From the NCBI GenBank assembly GCA_003246625.1, contig QJZR01000012.1, positions 558,001-622,000 on the forward strand: a stretch of DNA of 64,000 nt, written 5' to 3'. The stretch's first letter is position 1. Each line of letters starts with the position of its first letter. The translations under genes were made by a program, and so were the position numbers. The notes under the pieces were generated by a model that saw nothing but the letters and a program-made list of their open reading frames with translations, did not search any database and had not been told where the DNA came from. Shown in pieces: positions 41,285 through 55,156 of this stretch. The DNA is from Alphaproteobacteria bacterium (lineage in GTDB: Bacteria; Pseudomonadota; Alphaproteobacteria; Rhodospirillales; Rhodospirillaceae).

Positions 41285-41313
41285 TTGTCGCGCGGCAAGT
41301 TCCGGCCTACCCT
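41285..41313 (+). promoter_or_regulatory. Possible promoter for cbbM
   Basis: ttgtcg, 17-base spacer, taccct. The -35 is good and the -10 is poor (three of six consensus bases), as is common in GC-rich alphaproteobacteria. It lies 39 bases before the cbbM start, in the 149-base divergent region with ettA. Confidence 0.35.
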
Positions 41314-41351
41314 CTTACCTTAACCCACCCCAAGGCCGGAGACGCGCGCCC

Positions 41352-42722
41352 ATGGACCAGTCGAACCGCTACGCCGACCTGACGCTTGCCGAGGACCGCC
41401 TGATCGCGGGCGGGCGCCATGTCCTGTGCGCCTATGCGATGCGACCGAAGGAGGGGGACTACCTGGCGGCGGCGGCGCATTTCGCCGCCGAGTCCTCCAC
41501 CGGCACCAATGTCGAGGTCTGCACCACCGACGACTTCACCCGGGGCGTCGACGCCCTGGTTTACGAGATCGACCCGGCGCGCGAACTGACGAAGATCGCC
41601 TTCCCGGTGGAGCTGTTCGACCGCAACCTGATCGACGGCAAGGCGATGGCCGCCTCGTTCCTCACCCTCACCGTGGGCAACAACCAGGGAATGGGCGACA
41701 TCGCGTACGCCAAGTTGCTGGATTTCCACGTGCCGCCGGATTTCCTGAGGCTGTTCGACGGCCCGGCGGCGAACATCGCCGACTTCTGGCGGGTGCTGGG
41801 CCGCCCGCGAGCCAACGGCGGCATGGTGGTCGGCACCATCGTCAAGCCGAAGCTGGGGTTGCGGCCACGCCCCTTCGCCGACGCCTGCCACGACTTCTGG
41901 CTGGGCGGCGACTTCGTCAAGAACGACGAACCGCAGGGCAACCAGGTCTTCGCCCCGCTGAAGGAAACCATGCGCGCGGTGGCCGACGCGATGGCCCGCG
42001 CCCAGGACGAAACCGGCGAGGCGAAGCTGTTCTCGGCCAACGTCACCGCCGACGACCCGGCGGAGATCATGGCGCGCGCCGACGCGATTCTCGAGATTTT
42101 CGGCGCGAACGCCTCTCACGTCGCCTTCCTGGTCGACGGCTACGTCGCCGGGCCGACGGCGGTGGCCTGCGTGCGCCGCAACTATCCGGGACAGTTCCTG
42201 CATTATCACCGCGCCGGACACGGGGCGGTGACCTCGCCGCAGTCGAAGCGCGGCTACACCGCGCTGGTGCTGGCGAAACTGGCGCGCCTGCTGGGCGCCT
42301 CGGGCCTGCACGTCGGCGCCATGGGCTACGGCAAGATGGAGGGCTACCCCGCCGACCGCGCCATCGCCGACATGCTGACCGCCGACGATGCCCAAGGAAG
42401 CCACTTCCGTCAGCCCTGGTGTGGCATGAAATCCACCACGCCCATCATTTCGGGTGGCATGAACGCCTTGCGTTTGCCCGGACTTTTCGCCAACTTGGGG
42501 CACGCGGACGTGATCCAGACCTGCGGCGGCGGCGTGTTCGGCCACCTCGACGGTCCGGCGGCGGGGGCCCGCTCGATCCGTCAGGCGGTGGACGCCTGGC
42601 GCGCGGGCGCCGACCTGCCGTCCTACGCCAGGGATCATGCCGAACTGGCCCGCGCCTTCGCGTCCTTTCCGCAGGACGCGGACGCGCTCTATCCCGGCTG
42701 GCGCGCCATTCTCGGCGGCTGA
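41352..42722 (+). CDS. cbbM: Form II ribulose-bisphosphate carboxylase CbbM
   Basis: Fixes CO2 onto ribulose 1,5-bisphosphate. It has 456 residues and is very like the Rhodospirillum rubrum form II enzyme from the first residues ([10 protein letters not shown]) on. Active-site residues are intact: K165 in [10 protein letters not shown]190 (carbamylated) with D and E in [16 protein letters not shown], loop-6 K328 in GYGKMEG, and [16 protein letters not shown]. It is thus a true carboxylase, not a RuBisCO-like protein. ATG 41352 has GGAG ten bases upstream; upstream in-frame codons are not conserved. It is followed after 29 bases by phosphoribulokinase. Confidence 0.97.
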   Translation: MDQSNRYADLTLAEDRLIAGGRHVLCAYAMRPKEGDYLAAAAHFAAESSTGTNVEVCTTDDFTRGVDALVYEIDPARELTKIAFPVELFDRNLIDGKAMAASFLTLTVGNNQGMGDIAYAKLLDFHVPPDFLRLFDGPAANIADFWRVLGRPRANGGMVVGTIVKPKLGLRPRPFADACHDFWLGGDFVKNDEPQGNQVFAPLKETMRAVADAMARAQDETGEAKLFSANVTADDPAEIMARADAILEIFGANASHVAFLVDGYVAGPTAVACVRRNYPGQFLHYHRAGHGAVTSPQSKRGYTALVLAKLARLLGASGLHVGAMGYGKMEGYPADRAIADMLTADDAQGSHFRQPWCGMKSTTPIISGGMNALRLPGLFANLGHADVIQTCGGGVFGHLDGPAAGARSIRQAVDAWRAGADLPSYARDHAELARAFASFPQDADALYPGWRAILGG

Positions 42723-42751
42723 CCGGACGAACCCGCAAGGGGGGAGTCACC

Positions 42752-43642
42752 ATGTCGCGCAGATTTCCCATCGTCGTCGTCACCGGATCGTCCGGTGCGG
42801 GAACCACCACGGTGCGCGAATCCTTCGAACACATGTTCCGGCGCGAAGGCATCGCCGCGACGATCATCGAGGGCGACGGCTTCCACCGCTATACCCGCGC
42901 CGAGATGCAGGGCAAGATCCGCGAGGCCGAGGCGCAGGGAAAAAGGATCAGCCACTTCGGACCCGAGGGCAACCTGTGGCCGGAACTCGACCAGCTGTTC
43001 CGCGACTTCTCCAAGGAAGGCGGCGGCCGCTATCGCCGCTATCTGCACAACGACCAGGAAGCCCGCCCCCATGCCGACGCCGGGCTGAAGGCGGGCGACT
43101 TCACCCCCTGGACCGAGGTCAAGCCGGGCACCGAGTTCCTCTTCTACGAGGGGCTGCACGGCTGCCTGCGCGCCGGGGAGATCGACCTGGCCCAGTACGT
43201 CGACCTCAAGGTCGGCGTCTCGCCGGTGGTCAACCTGGAATGGATTCAGAAAATCCACCGCGACACCCACGTCCGCGGCTATTCCGAGGAAGCGGTGGTC
43301 GACACCATCCTGCGCCGCATGGACGACTACGTGCGCTACGTCATCCCGCAGTTCGAGGCCACCGACATCAACTTCCAGCGGGTGCCGATCGTCGACACCT
43401 CGAACCCGCTGATCGCGCGCGACATTCCCACCGCCGACGAAAGCCTGACCATCATCCGCTTCCGCCAGCCGGAACTGTTCCGCATCAACTTCCCCTACCT
43501 GTTGCAGATGTTGCAGGGGTCGTGGATGACGCGGCGCAACACCATCGCGGTGCCCGGCGGCAAGACCGGCCTGGCGATGGAAATCATCGTCACGCCGATT
43601 CTGCGCCGCATCGCCGAGGACCGGCGCTGCCTGATCCGCTAG
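42752..43642 (+). CDS. Phosphoribulokinase
   Basis: Phosphorylates ribulose 5-phosphate to supply RuBisCO (the cbbP/prk product). It has 296 residues, the bacterial class. The P-loop GSSGAGTTTV is at residues 12-21. EGDGFHRYTRAEM and YEGLHGCLRAGEIDLAQYVDLK carry substrate and catalytic carboxylates. The start has aaggggggag upstream. Together with cbbM it gives the two enzymes unique to the Calvin cycle. No other cbb genes and no cbbR are adjacent. Confidence 0.96.
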   Translation: MSRRFPIVVVTGSSGAGTTTVRESFEHMFRREGIAATIIEGDGFHRYTRAEMQGKIREAEAQGKRISHFGPEGNLWPELDQLFRDFSKEGGGRYRRYLHNDQEARPHADAGLKAGDFTPWTEVKPGTEFLFYEGLHGCLRAGEIDLAQYVDLKVGVSPVVNLEWIQKIHRDTHVRGYSEEAVVDTILRRMDDYVRYVIPQFEATDINFQRVPIVDTSNPLIARDIPTADESLTIIRFRQPELFRINFPYLLQMLQGSWMTRRNTIAVPGGKTGLAMEIIVTPILRRIAEDRRCLIR

Positions 43643-43652
43643 GAGACACGCC

Positions 43653-44063
43653 ATGCACACCGGCGGCTGCCTGTGCGGCGCGATCCGTTTCGAGATCGCC
43701 GCCGATCCCCTGACCGGGGTTTCCTGTCACTGCCGCGACTGCCAGTACGTTTCCGGCGGCGCGGAAGCGAACATCGCGGTCTTCCCCCGCGCCGCCTTCA
43801 CCCTGCGGCAAGGAACGGAGCGGGTCTACCGCTCCACCGCGGACTCCGGCCGGGAAATCTGGCGGTCGTTCTGCCCGGTCTGCGGCACGCCGCTGTTCTC
43901 GGGCGGCGAGGCCCATCCCGACCTGCTGTTCGTCCGCGCGGGCTGCCTGGACGACCCGTCGGCCTTCCAGCGGCGGCTCCACATCTGGACGGATTCGGCG
44001 CCCTCCTGGCACCGGATGGACGACGACCTGCCGAAATTCCCCAAGAACCCGCCGGAACGGTAA
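43653..44063 (+). CDS. GFA-family zinc protein
   Basis: 136 residues of the family named after glutathione-dependent formaldehyde-activating enzyme. Cysteines for two zinc sites are present: C6 and C8 (GGCLCG), C25, C27 and C30 (CHCRDC), C74 and C77 (CPVCG). Most members have unproved function, and the formaldehyde role is doubtful for many. It begins ten bases after the kinase gene with taggaga as ribosome binding site, so it probably belongs to the cbbM-prk transcript. A link to carbon metabolism is inferred only from position. Confidence 0.85.
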   Translation: MHTGGCLCGAIRFEIAADPLTGVSCHCRDCQYVSGGAEANIAVFPRAAFTLRQGTERVYRSTADSGREIWRSFCPVCGTPLFSGGEAHPDLLFVRAGCLDDPSAFQRRLHIWTDSAPSWHRMDDDLPKFPKNPPER

Positions 44064-44065
44064 GC

Positions 44066-44968
44066 CTATCCGGTCGTCGGCAGCCAGTCGCGCCAGCCGC
44101 GCAGGACCTCGGCCAGGGCCAGGGCGGCGCGCGATGGCGGATAGTCGCGCGCCCAGGCCAGCACCGCCTGGCGGCGGATCACCGCGTCGGAAAACGGCAA
44201 CACCCGCAACACCCCCGCCGCCGCGCCCAGACGGCAGGCGGCGCGGGGGAACACCGAACACCCCATGCCGCGCGCCACCAGGTCGAGTTGCAGGTTCATC
44301 GAGGCGATTTCCACCGGCACGGTGACGGTGCACCCGCGGGCGCGCGCCTCGCGCTCCACCGCGTCGCGCAGGCCGTGCTCGGCGGAAGGCAGGATCAGGG
44401 GCTCGTCCATCGCCTCGGCGAAGGAGATGTCCATCCGTCCCCGCCAGGGATCGCGGTTGGGGGCGACGAAGGCCAGGGAATCGCTCCACAAGGGCTCGAC
44501 CCGCAGGCTGGGTTCGGCGACTTCGGGGAAAATCACCGCGAGGTCCAGACGCCCGCGCAAAAGCGCGTCGCGCGCCACCGCCGACAGCACCGTCACCGCC
44601 TCCACCCGCACCGCCGGATGCACCGCCAGGAAACGTTCCAGCACCGCGCCGCCCAACGCCGCGCCGATGCTGGGGGCAAAGGCCATGCGCACCGTGCCGG
44701 AAATCTCGGCGACACGGGCGCGCATGTCGGCGTTCAGGGCCTCGAATTCGCCGAGCAGGCGGCGGGCGCGCCGTTCCAACTCCAGCCCGGCGTCGGTGGG
44801 ACGCATGCCACGGCCGGTGCGCACCAAAAGCGGCAGGCCCATTTCCTCCTCCAGCAGGCGCATCTGACGGGTCAGCGCGGGCTGGCTCAGCCGCAGGCGC
44901 TGCGCGGCGCGGGAAAGGCTGCCGGTCTCGACGACGTGGACGAAACTGCGAAGCTGGCGAAGGTCCAT
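44066..44968 (-). CDS. LysR-family transcriptional regulator
   Basis: 300 residues from ATG 44968. The N-terminal helix-turn-helix (MDLRQLRSFVHVVETGSLSR ... LSQPALTRQMRLLEEEMG) and the effector-binding domain are clear. In my reading the overall type is nearer to Nac-like LysR proteins than to CbbR. An alternative ATG at 44977 adds MAG; neither start has a strong ribosome binding site. It is divergent from an EamA transporter gene, with an LTTR-type palindrome between, so that gene is the likely target. It ends two bases from the convergent GFA gene. Confidence 0.9.
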   Translation of the reverse strand: MDLRQLRSFVHVVETGSLSRAAQRLRLSQPALTRQMRLLEEEMGLPLLVRTGRGMRPTDAGLELERRARRLLGEFEALNADMRARVAEISGTVRMAFAPSIGAALGGAVLERFLAVHPAVRVEAVTVLSAVARDALLRGRLDLAVIFPEVAEPSLRVEPLWSDSLAFVAPNRDPWRGRMDISFAEAMDEPLILPSAEHGLRDAVEREARARGCTVTVPVEIASMNLQLDLVARGMGCSVFPRAACRLGAAAGVLRVLPFSDAVIRRQAVLAWARDYPPSRAALALAEVLRGWRDWLPTTG

Positions 44969-44977
44969 GCCGGCCAT

Positions 44978-44998
44978 GATATCAGTTATGCTGATATC
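44978..44998. promoter_or_regulatory. LysR-type operator between lysR and EamA genes
   Basis: Inverted repeat gatatcag-ttatg-ctgatatc containing a T-N11-A core (44982 to 44994), the classical LysR box. It abuts the regulator start codon, so binding would also repress the regulator. Confidence 0.7.
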
Positions 44999-45060
44999 TG
45001 ATAGAAGCAAATAGCGTCTCGATGAATATCCGGGAATTCGCTACATCGAAGGAAGCGTTC

Positions 45061-46038
45061 ATGCCAAGGGAGTTCGCGTCCGTGTCCATCGCTTCCGCCC
45101 CCGCCGTCCCCGCCCCCGGCGACGATCCGGCCTCCGGCGCCACCGCCGCGGTCCTGGCCGCCACCGTCGCCCTGGCCTTCAAGGGGGTGGTCGCCAAGCT
45201 GGCCTACGCCACGGGGATGAGCGTCGCCGCCTTCCTGGTGCTGCGCTTCGCGGTGGCGGTGCCGCTGTTCTGGCTGGGGGCGCGCTGGCTGGTCCGGGGC
45301 GGCCTGGGCCTCACCCGCGCCCAATGGATCAAAAGCAGCGCCACCGGCTTCGCCTTCTTCCTGGCCGCCTATACCGACTTGACCGCGATCTCGCTGATCG
45401 AGGCGGGAACCTCGCGCCTGATCCTCTTCACCTTCCCGGTGATCGTCATCCTGCTCAACGCGGTGCTGGAGCGCCGCCCCCCCGGCCTGCGCGACGTCCT
45501 GACCTTCGCCGTCACCTACGCCGGGGTGGCGATGGTGGCCCTACCCAAGGGATTCTCCGCCCTCTCCCCGACCCAGATCGAGGGGATGTGCTGGGCCGTC
45601 GCCTCCGCCGTCACCTATGCGATCTACCTGACCGCCAGCCAGCCGGTGATGAAGGAAATCGGTTCCGCCCGCTTCACCGCCTCGTCCAACACCATCACCC
45701 TGGCGGCGATGCTGGTCGCGGTGGGGATCACCCCCGGCTTCTCCGAACTCACCTATCCGGCGGAGGGAGTGACCTGGGGCGTGGTCAACGCCATCGCCTG
45801 CACGGTGATTCCCTTCTTCCTGCTGTTCGAGGGCATCCGCCGCTGCGGCGCGGTACGCGCCTCGCTGCTGACCCTGTCCGGCCCGGTGGTCACCGCCATC
45901 GCCGCCTGGGCGATTCTGGGCGAGACCCTGTCGCCGTTGCAGATCGGCGGCTTCGCGGTGACCATCGCCGGGGTGGCCTCGCTGTCGCTGCCCAAAAGCC
46001 TGTTCTCCCGCCTGTTTTCCCGGAAAACCGCCGCCTGA
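45061..46038 (+). CDS. EamA-family (DMT superfamily) membrane transporter
   Basis: 325 residues with ten predicted hydrophobic helices in two EamA halves (about 20-160 and 175-310). It probably exports or imports a small metabolite such as an amino acid; the substrate is unknown. The start at 45061 was chosen because GAAGGA lies seven bases upstream; ATG 45022 has none. It is divergent from the LysR regulator and preceded by its palindrome. The stop codon sits in the loop of the downstream terminator. Confidence 0.88.
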   Translation: MPREFASVSIASAPAVPAPGDDPASGATAAVLAATVALAFKGVVAKLAYATGMSVAAFLVLRFAVAVPLFWLGARWLVRGGLGLTRAQWIKSSATGFAFFLAAYTDLTAISLIEAGTSRLILFTFPVIVILLNAVLERRPPGLRDVLTFAVTYAGVAMVALPKGFSALSPTQIEGMCWAVASAVTYAIYLTASQPVMKEIGSARFTASSNTITLAAMLVAVGITPGFSELTYPAEGVTWGVVNAIACTVIPFFLLFEGIRRCGAVRASLLTLSGPVVTAIAAWAILGETLSPLQIGGFAVTIAGVASLSLPKSLFSRLFSRKTAA

Positions 46039-46052
46039 CGCGGCGGTTTTTT
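46024..46052 (+). terminator. Rho-independent terminator overlapping the EamA gene stop
   Basis: An 11-base-pair stem aaaaccgccgc / gcggcggtttt with loop ctgac, followed by further T (six in a row in total). The loop and right arm contain the TGA stop of the EamA gene. Confidence 0.9.
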
Positions 46053-46146
46053 CTGGCCCGCGGCTTCCCCTTTCCCATATACGGGATGGGCGACGCCATG
46101 CCACAGCGTTCGTGACGTGCCCTCCTCCAACAAAGGACCGCCGCCC

Positions 46147-47323
46147 ATGCTGTCTCTCCGCCGCTTTTTCTCCGCCAATCCCGACGCCGTCGGCGGCGTC
46201 CTGCTGCTTGCCGCCGCCGCGCTGGCCATCGTCCTCGACAACTCCGCCCTGTCCGGGGTCTACGATTCCCTGCTCGCCACCCATTTCTCGGTGCGCCTGG
46301 GCGCCGCGGGGCTGGACAAGCCGGTGCTGCTGTGGATCAACGACGGCCTGATGGCGCTGTTCTTCGTCCTGGTCGGGCTGGAGATCAAACGCGAGTTCCT
46401 GTCTGGCAGCCTGTCCACGCCGCGCCGCGCCGCCCTGCCCCTGATCGCCGCGGTCGGCGGCATGGCCGCCCCCGCCCTGGTCTATCTGCTGTTCAACGCG
46501 GGCAGCCCGGAAAACCTGCGCGGCTGGGCCATCCCCACCGCCACCGACATCGCCTTCGCGGTCGGCATCCTGGCGCTGCTCGGCAGCCGGGTGGCGCCGG
46601 GGCTGAAGATTTTCCTGCTGGCGCTGGCGGTGATCGACGACCTGGGCGCGATCGTCATCATCGCCCTGTTCTATACCGCCGACCTGTCGCTGACCGCCCT
46701 GTCGGTCGCCGGGGTCTGCCTCGTCCTGTTGACCGGCATGAACCTGGCGCGGGTAACCCGCCTGACCCCCTATGCCCTGGTCGGCGCGGTGCTGTGGGTG
46801 GCGGTGTTGAAATCCGGGGTGCACGCGACGCTGGCGGGGGTGGCGGTCGCCCTGGCGATTCCGGCGCGCGGCCGGGACGACGCCGACCATTCCCCCCTCG
46901 AACGGCTGGAGCACCGCCTGCACGGCTGGGTGACCTTCCTGATCATGCCGCTGTTCGCCTTCGCCAACGCCGGGGTTTCCCTGAACGGGCTGAACTGGGG
47001 CGACCTGCTGGCGCCGCTGCCCCTGGGGATCGGCTTCGGCCTCTTCCTCGGCAAGCAGGGCGGGGTGATGGCCGCCTCGTGGCTGGCGGTGCGCACCGGC
47101 CTGGCCGGGCTGCCGCCGGGGGTCGGCTGGCGCGCCATGTACGGCGTGGCGCTGCTGACCGGCATCGGCTTCACCATGAGCCTGTTCATCGGTATGCTGG
47201 CCTTCGCCGATCCGGCGCATGCCAACGCGGTGCGCCTGGGGGTGCTGAGCGGCACCCTGGCCTCGGCGGTTCTGGGATTCCTGTGGCTGCGCCTGCTGCC
47301 ACGGCGGCAAGCGGACGCGACAC

Positions 47324-47331
<8 letters not shown>
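46147..47331 (+). CDS. nhaA: Na+/H+ antiporter NhaA
   Basis: Inner-membrane sodium/proton antiporter for pH and sodium homeostasis. It has 394 residues and about 12 hydrophobic helices. The ion-binding aspartate pair is in AVIDDLGAI. LEIKREFLSGSL, IPTATDIAFAVG and GIGFTMSLFIG are family hallmarks. ATG 46147 has aaagga ten bases upstream; a GTG at 46117 is less likely. It overlaps the next gene by eight bases. Confidence 0.96.
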
Positions 47332-50258
<2,927 letters not shown>

Positions 50259-50442
50259 AGCGGCGCGGGTTTCCGGCAACGACAAGGAACGGCTGGATTT
50301 TTTCGCCCATCCGACGGATGATTGCTGCGCGGGACGTGAAATACGTCGCGCGGGGGGCGTTCCGCCTTCGCGGTCAGCCCAGGCGCAGTCCCCGGCGTAT
50401 CGTGTGTTGTGGTTCTCCAACTGGAACAAGGATCAGCCCGCC

Positions 50443-50691
50443 ATGACCGAACACACCGAATTGAAAATCCGTACCCGGGCCTACGCCTTGTGGCAGGAAC
50501 ACGGCTGCAAGGAAGGCCAGGACATGGATTTCTGGCTGCTCGCCGAACGCGAGATCCTGGGCGCCGCCGCAACGCCCGAGACCCTGCCGAAGGCTCCGGC
50601 CAAGGCCGCAGCGAAACCCAAGGCGGTGGCCAAGCCGAAAGCCGCGGCGAAACCCAAGGCTCCGGCCAAGCCGAAACCCGCGGCCAAGTGA
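50443..50691 (+). CDS. Small DUF2934-like protein with Lys-Pro-Ala repeat tail
   Basis: 82 residues. The first half ([29 protein letters not shown]) matches what I know of the short DUF2934 family. The second half is a low-complexity basic tail of AKPKA-type repeats (about residues 48-82). Such tails resemble histone H1-like proteins, but nucleic acid binding is only a guess. ATG 50443 has AAGGA about 12 bases upstream. It lies between pgm and glgB; DUF2934 genes are often found near glg genes. Confidence 0.75.
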   Translation: MTEHTELKIRTRAYALWQEHGCKEGQDMDFWLLAEREILGAAATPETLPKAPAKAAAKPKAVAKPKAAAKPKAPAKPKPAAK

Positions 50692-50768
50692 ACCGGTCGC
50701 GCCGCCCCGCCGCCAAGACGGGGCGGCGCGCGGCCGGAACCTGGCCCGTCCACGCACAAGGGATGGAG

Positions 50769-52994
50769 ATGGGAAACCCCCAGAAAAAGTTCGGCGACGA
50801 CGCCGGATTTAGCCGGATTTTTCACGCCACCCACAACGATCCCTTCGGTTTCCTGGGGCCGCACCCGGACGCCGGGGAAACGGTGATCCGCGCCTTCCTG
50901 CCCGAGGCCGAGCGCGCCGAAATCGTCGCCCCCGACGGCCGCCTGCTGGCGCCGATGCAGGCCGGACCGTATCCGGGATGCTTCGCCGCCCGCCTGTCCG
51001 GCTTCGACGTCGCCGCCCCCTATCGCCTGCGCCTGCGGCACGGCGAGCACGCGTGGGAAATCGACGACCCCTACCGCTTCCCCTCCTGCCTGGGCGAACT
51101 CGACCGGCACCTGATGGCCGAGGGCCACCACCGCCGCATCTTCGACAAGCTGGGGGCGCACCCCGCCGCGTTCGGCGGAATTTCCGGCGTCGATTTCGCG
51201 GTCTGGGCGCCCAACGCGCGCCGCGTCAGCGTGGTCGGCGACTTCAACGGCTGGGACGGACGCCGCCACCCGATGCGCCTGCACCCGGGCTGCGGCGTGT
51301 GGGAGGTGTTCATCCCCGGCCTCGGCGAAGGCGCCGTCTACAAGTACGAACTGCTTGGCCCCAAGGGCGAACTGCTGCCTCTCAAGGCCGACCCCTACGC
51401 GTTTTCCTGCGAAACCCCGCCCCGCACCGCCAGCCGGGTGGCGCGGCGCGGCACCTATGCCTGGAACGACGGCGATTGGATGACCGGACGCCAGGCGGCC
51501 AACGCCTGGAACGCGCCGATGTCGATCTACGAGGTGCACCTGGGCTCGTGGCGCCGCAAGCCGGAGGACGGCAACCGCTATCTCAGCTATCGCGAACTCG
51601 CCGAGCAACTGGTGCCCTATGTGAAGTATCTGGGCTTCACCCACATCGAGCTTCTGCCGGTGTCCGAGTATCCCTTCGACGGGTCCTGGGGCTATCAGCC
51701 GATCGGCCTGTTCGCGCCGACCAGCCGCTTCGGCTCCCCCGACGATTTCCGCTTTCTGGTGGACGCCTGCCACCGGGAAGACATCGGCGTCATCCTCGAC
51801 TGGGTGCCCGGTCACTTCCCCGAGGACGCGCACGGTCTCGGCTGGTTCGACGGCACCCATCTTTACGAACACGCCGACCCGCGCCAGGGCCGCCACATGG
51901 ACTGGGGCACCCTGATCTACAACTTCGGCCGCGCCGAGGTGCGCAACTTCCTGATCGCCAACGCCTTGTTCTGGCTGGAGGACTATCACATCGACGGGCT
52001 GCGGGTGGACGCGGTGGCCTCGATGCTCTACCTCGACTACAGCCGCAAGGACGGGGAATGGATTCCCAACGCCTTCGGCGGCCACGAGAACCTGGAAGCG
52101 ATTTCCTTCCTCAAGCGGCTGAACGAAATCCTTTACGAGGAGCACCCCGGCGCCTTCACCGTCGCCGAGGAATCCACTGCCTGGCCGATGGTGTCGCGCC
52201 CCACCCACCTCGGCGGCCTGGGCTTCGGCTTCAAGTGGAACATGGGCTGGATGCACGACACCCTGCGCTACATGGGCAAGAACCCGGTGCACCGCGCCTA
52301 TCACCACAACGACCTGACCTTCGGCCTGCTTTACGCCTTCCAGGAGAACTTCGTCCTGCCGCTGTCCCACGACGAGGTGGTGCACGGCAAGGGCTCGCTG
52401 ATCGGCCGCATGCCGGGCGACCGCTGGCAGAAGTTCGCTAACCTGCGCGCCTATTTCGCCTTCATGTGGACCCACCCGGGCAAGAAGCTGCTGTTCATGG
52501 GCGGCGAGTTCGCGCAAGAGGCGGAATGGAACCACGACGCCAGCCTGGACTGGCACCTCAACGACGACCCCCTGCATGCCGGCATGCAGGCGACGATCCG
52601 CGACCTCAACGCCCTTTACCGCCGTTCGTCCGCGCTCTACCGCTCCGACTTCGACCCGGCGGGCTTCGCCTGGATCGACTGCTGCAACCCGGAACAGAGC
52701 GTTCTGGCCTATCTGCGGCGCGACCCGGCGGCCCCGGGCGGCGAAGTGGTGACGATCGCCAACTTCACCCCGGTGCCGCGCGAAACCTATCGCCTGGGGG
52801 TGCCGCGCGCGGGATTCTACGTCGAGGAAATCAACACCGACTCCCACATCTACGGCGGCGGCAACGTCGGCAACGGCGGCGGCGTCACGGCCGAGGCGGT
52901 GCCCGCGCACGGCCAGCCCTTCTCCATCGTCATCACCCTGCCCCCGCTCGCCACCCTGGTCCTGAAGGCGGCGGACGCCCCCGGCGGAGGCTGA
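50769..52994 (+). CDS. glgB: 1,4-alpha-glucan branching enzyme GlgB
   Basis: Introduces alpha-1,6 branches in glycogen. It has 741 residues: N-terminal N1 and CBM48 domains (about 20-215), the GH13 catalytic barrel, and a C-terminal beta domain. Catalytic motifs: [15 protein letters not shown] (nucleophile Asp), AEES (acid Glu) and LSHDEV (Asp). ATG 50769 has AAGGG six bases upstream; an ATG two codons earlier is too close to it. It is one base from glgX. Confidence 0.96.
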   Translation: MGNPQKKFGDDAGFSRIFHATHNDPFGFLGPHPDAGETVIRAFLPEAERAEIVAPDGRLLAPMQAGPYPGCFAARLSGFDVAAPYRLRLRHGEHAWEIDDPYRFPSCLGELDRHLMAEGHHRRIFDKLGAHPAAFGGISGVDFAVWAPNARRVSVVGDFNGWDGRRHPMRLHPGCGVWEVFIPGLGEGAVYKYELLGPKGELLPLKADPYAFSCETPPRTASRVARRGTYAWNDGDWMTGRQAANAWNAPMSIYEVHLGSWRRKPEDGNRYLSYRELAEQLVPYVKYLGFTHIELLPVSEYPFDGSWGYQPIGLFAPTSRFGSPDDFRFLVDACHREDIGVILDWVPGHFPEDAHGLGWFDGTHLYEHADPRQGRHMDWGTLIYNFGRAEVRNFLIANALFWLEDYHIDGLRVDAVASMLYLDYSRKDGEWIPNAFGGHENLEAISFLKRLNEILYEEHPGAFTVAEESTAWPMVSRPTHLGGLGFGFKWNMGWMHDTLRYMGKNPVHRAYHHNDLTFGLLYAFQENFVLPLSHDEVVHGKGSLIGRMPGDRWQKFANLRAYFAFMWTHPGKKLLFMGGEFAQEAEWNHDASLDWHLNDDPLHAGMQATIRDLNALYRRSSALYRSDFDPAGFAWIDCCNPEQSVLAYLRRDPAAPGGEVVTIANFTPVPRETYRLGVPRAGFYVEEINTDSHIYGGGNVGNGGGVTAEAVPAHGQPFSIVITLPPLATLVLKAADAPGGG

Positions 52995-52995
52995 A

Positions 52996-55152
<2,157 letters not shown>

Positions 55153-55156
55153 TCCG

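Noticed and set aside
41352-42722. RuBisCO-like protein (form IV)
   Set aside because: All catalytic lysines and the loop-6 and phosphate-binding motifs of a true form II enzyme are present.
44066-44968. LysR gene as CbbR, the activator of the cbbM operon
   Set aside because: It lies downstream of the operon in convergent orientation, its palindrome is on the EamA side, and its sequence looks Nac-like rather than CbbR-like.
50580-50691. Tandem DNA repeat or CRISPR-like array
   Set aside because: The repetition is codon-level (aagccgaaa-type) within a coding sequence for an AKPKA tail, with no regular spacers.
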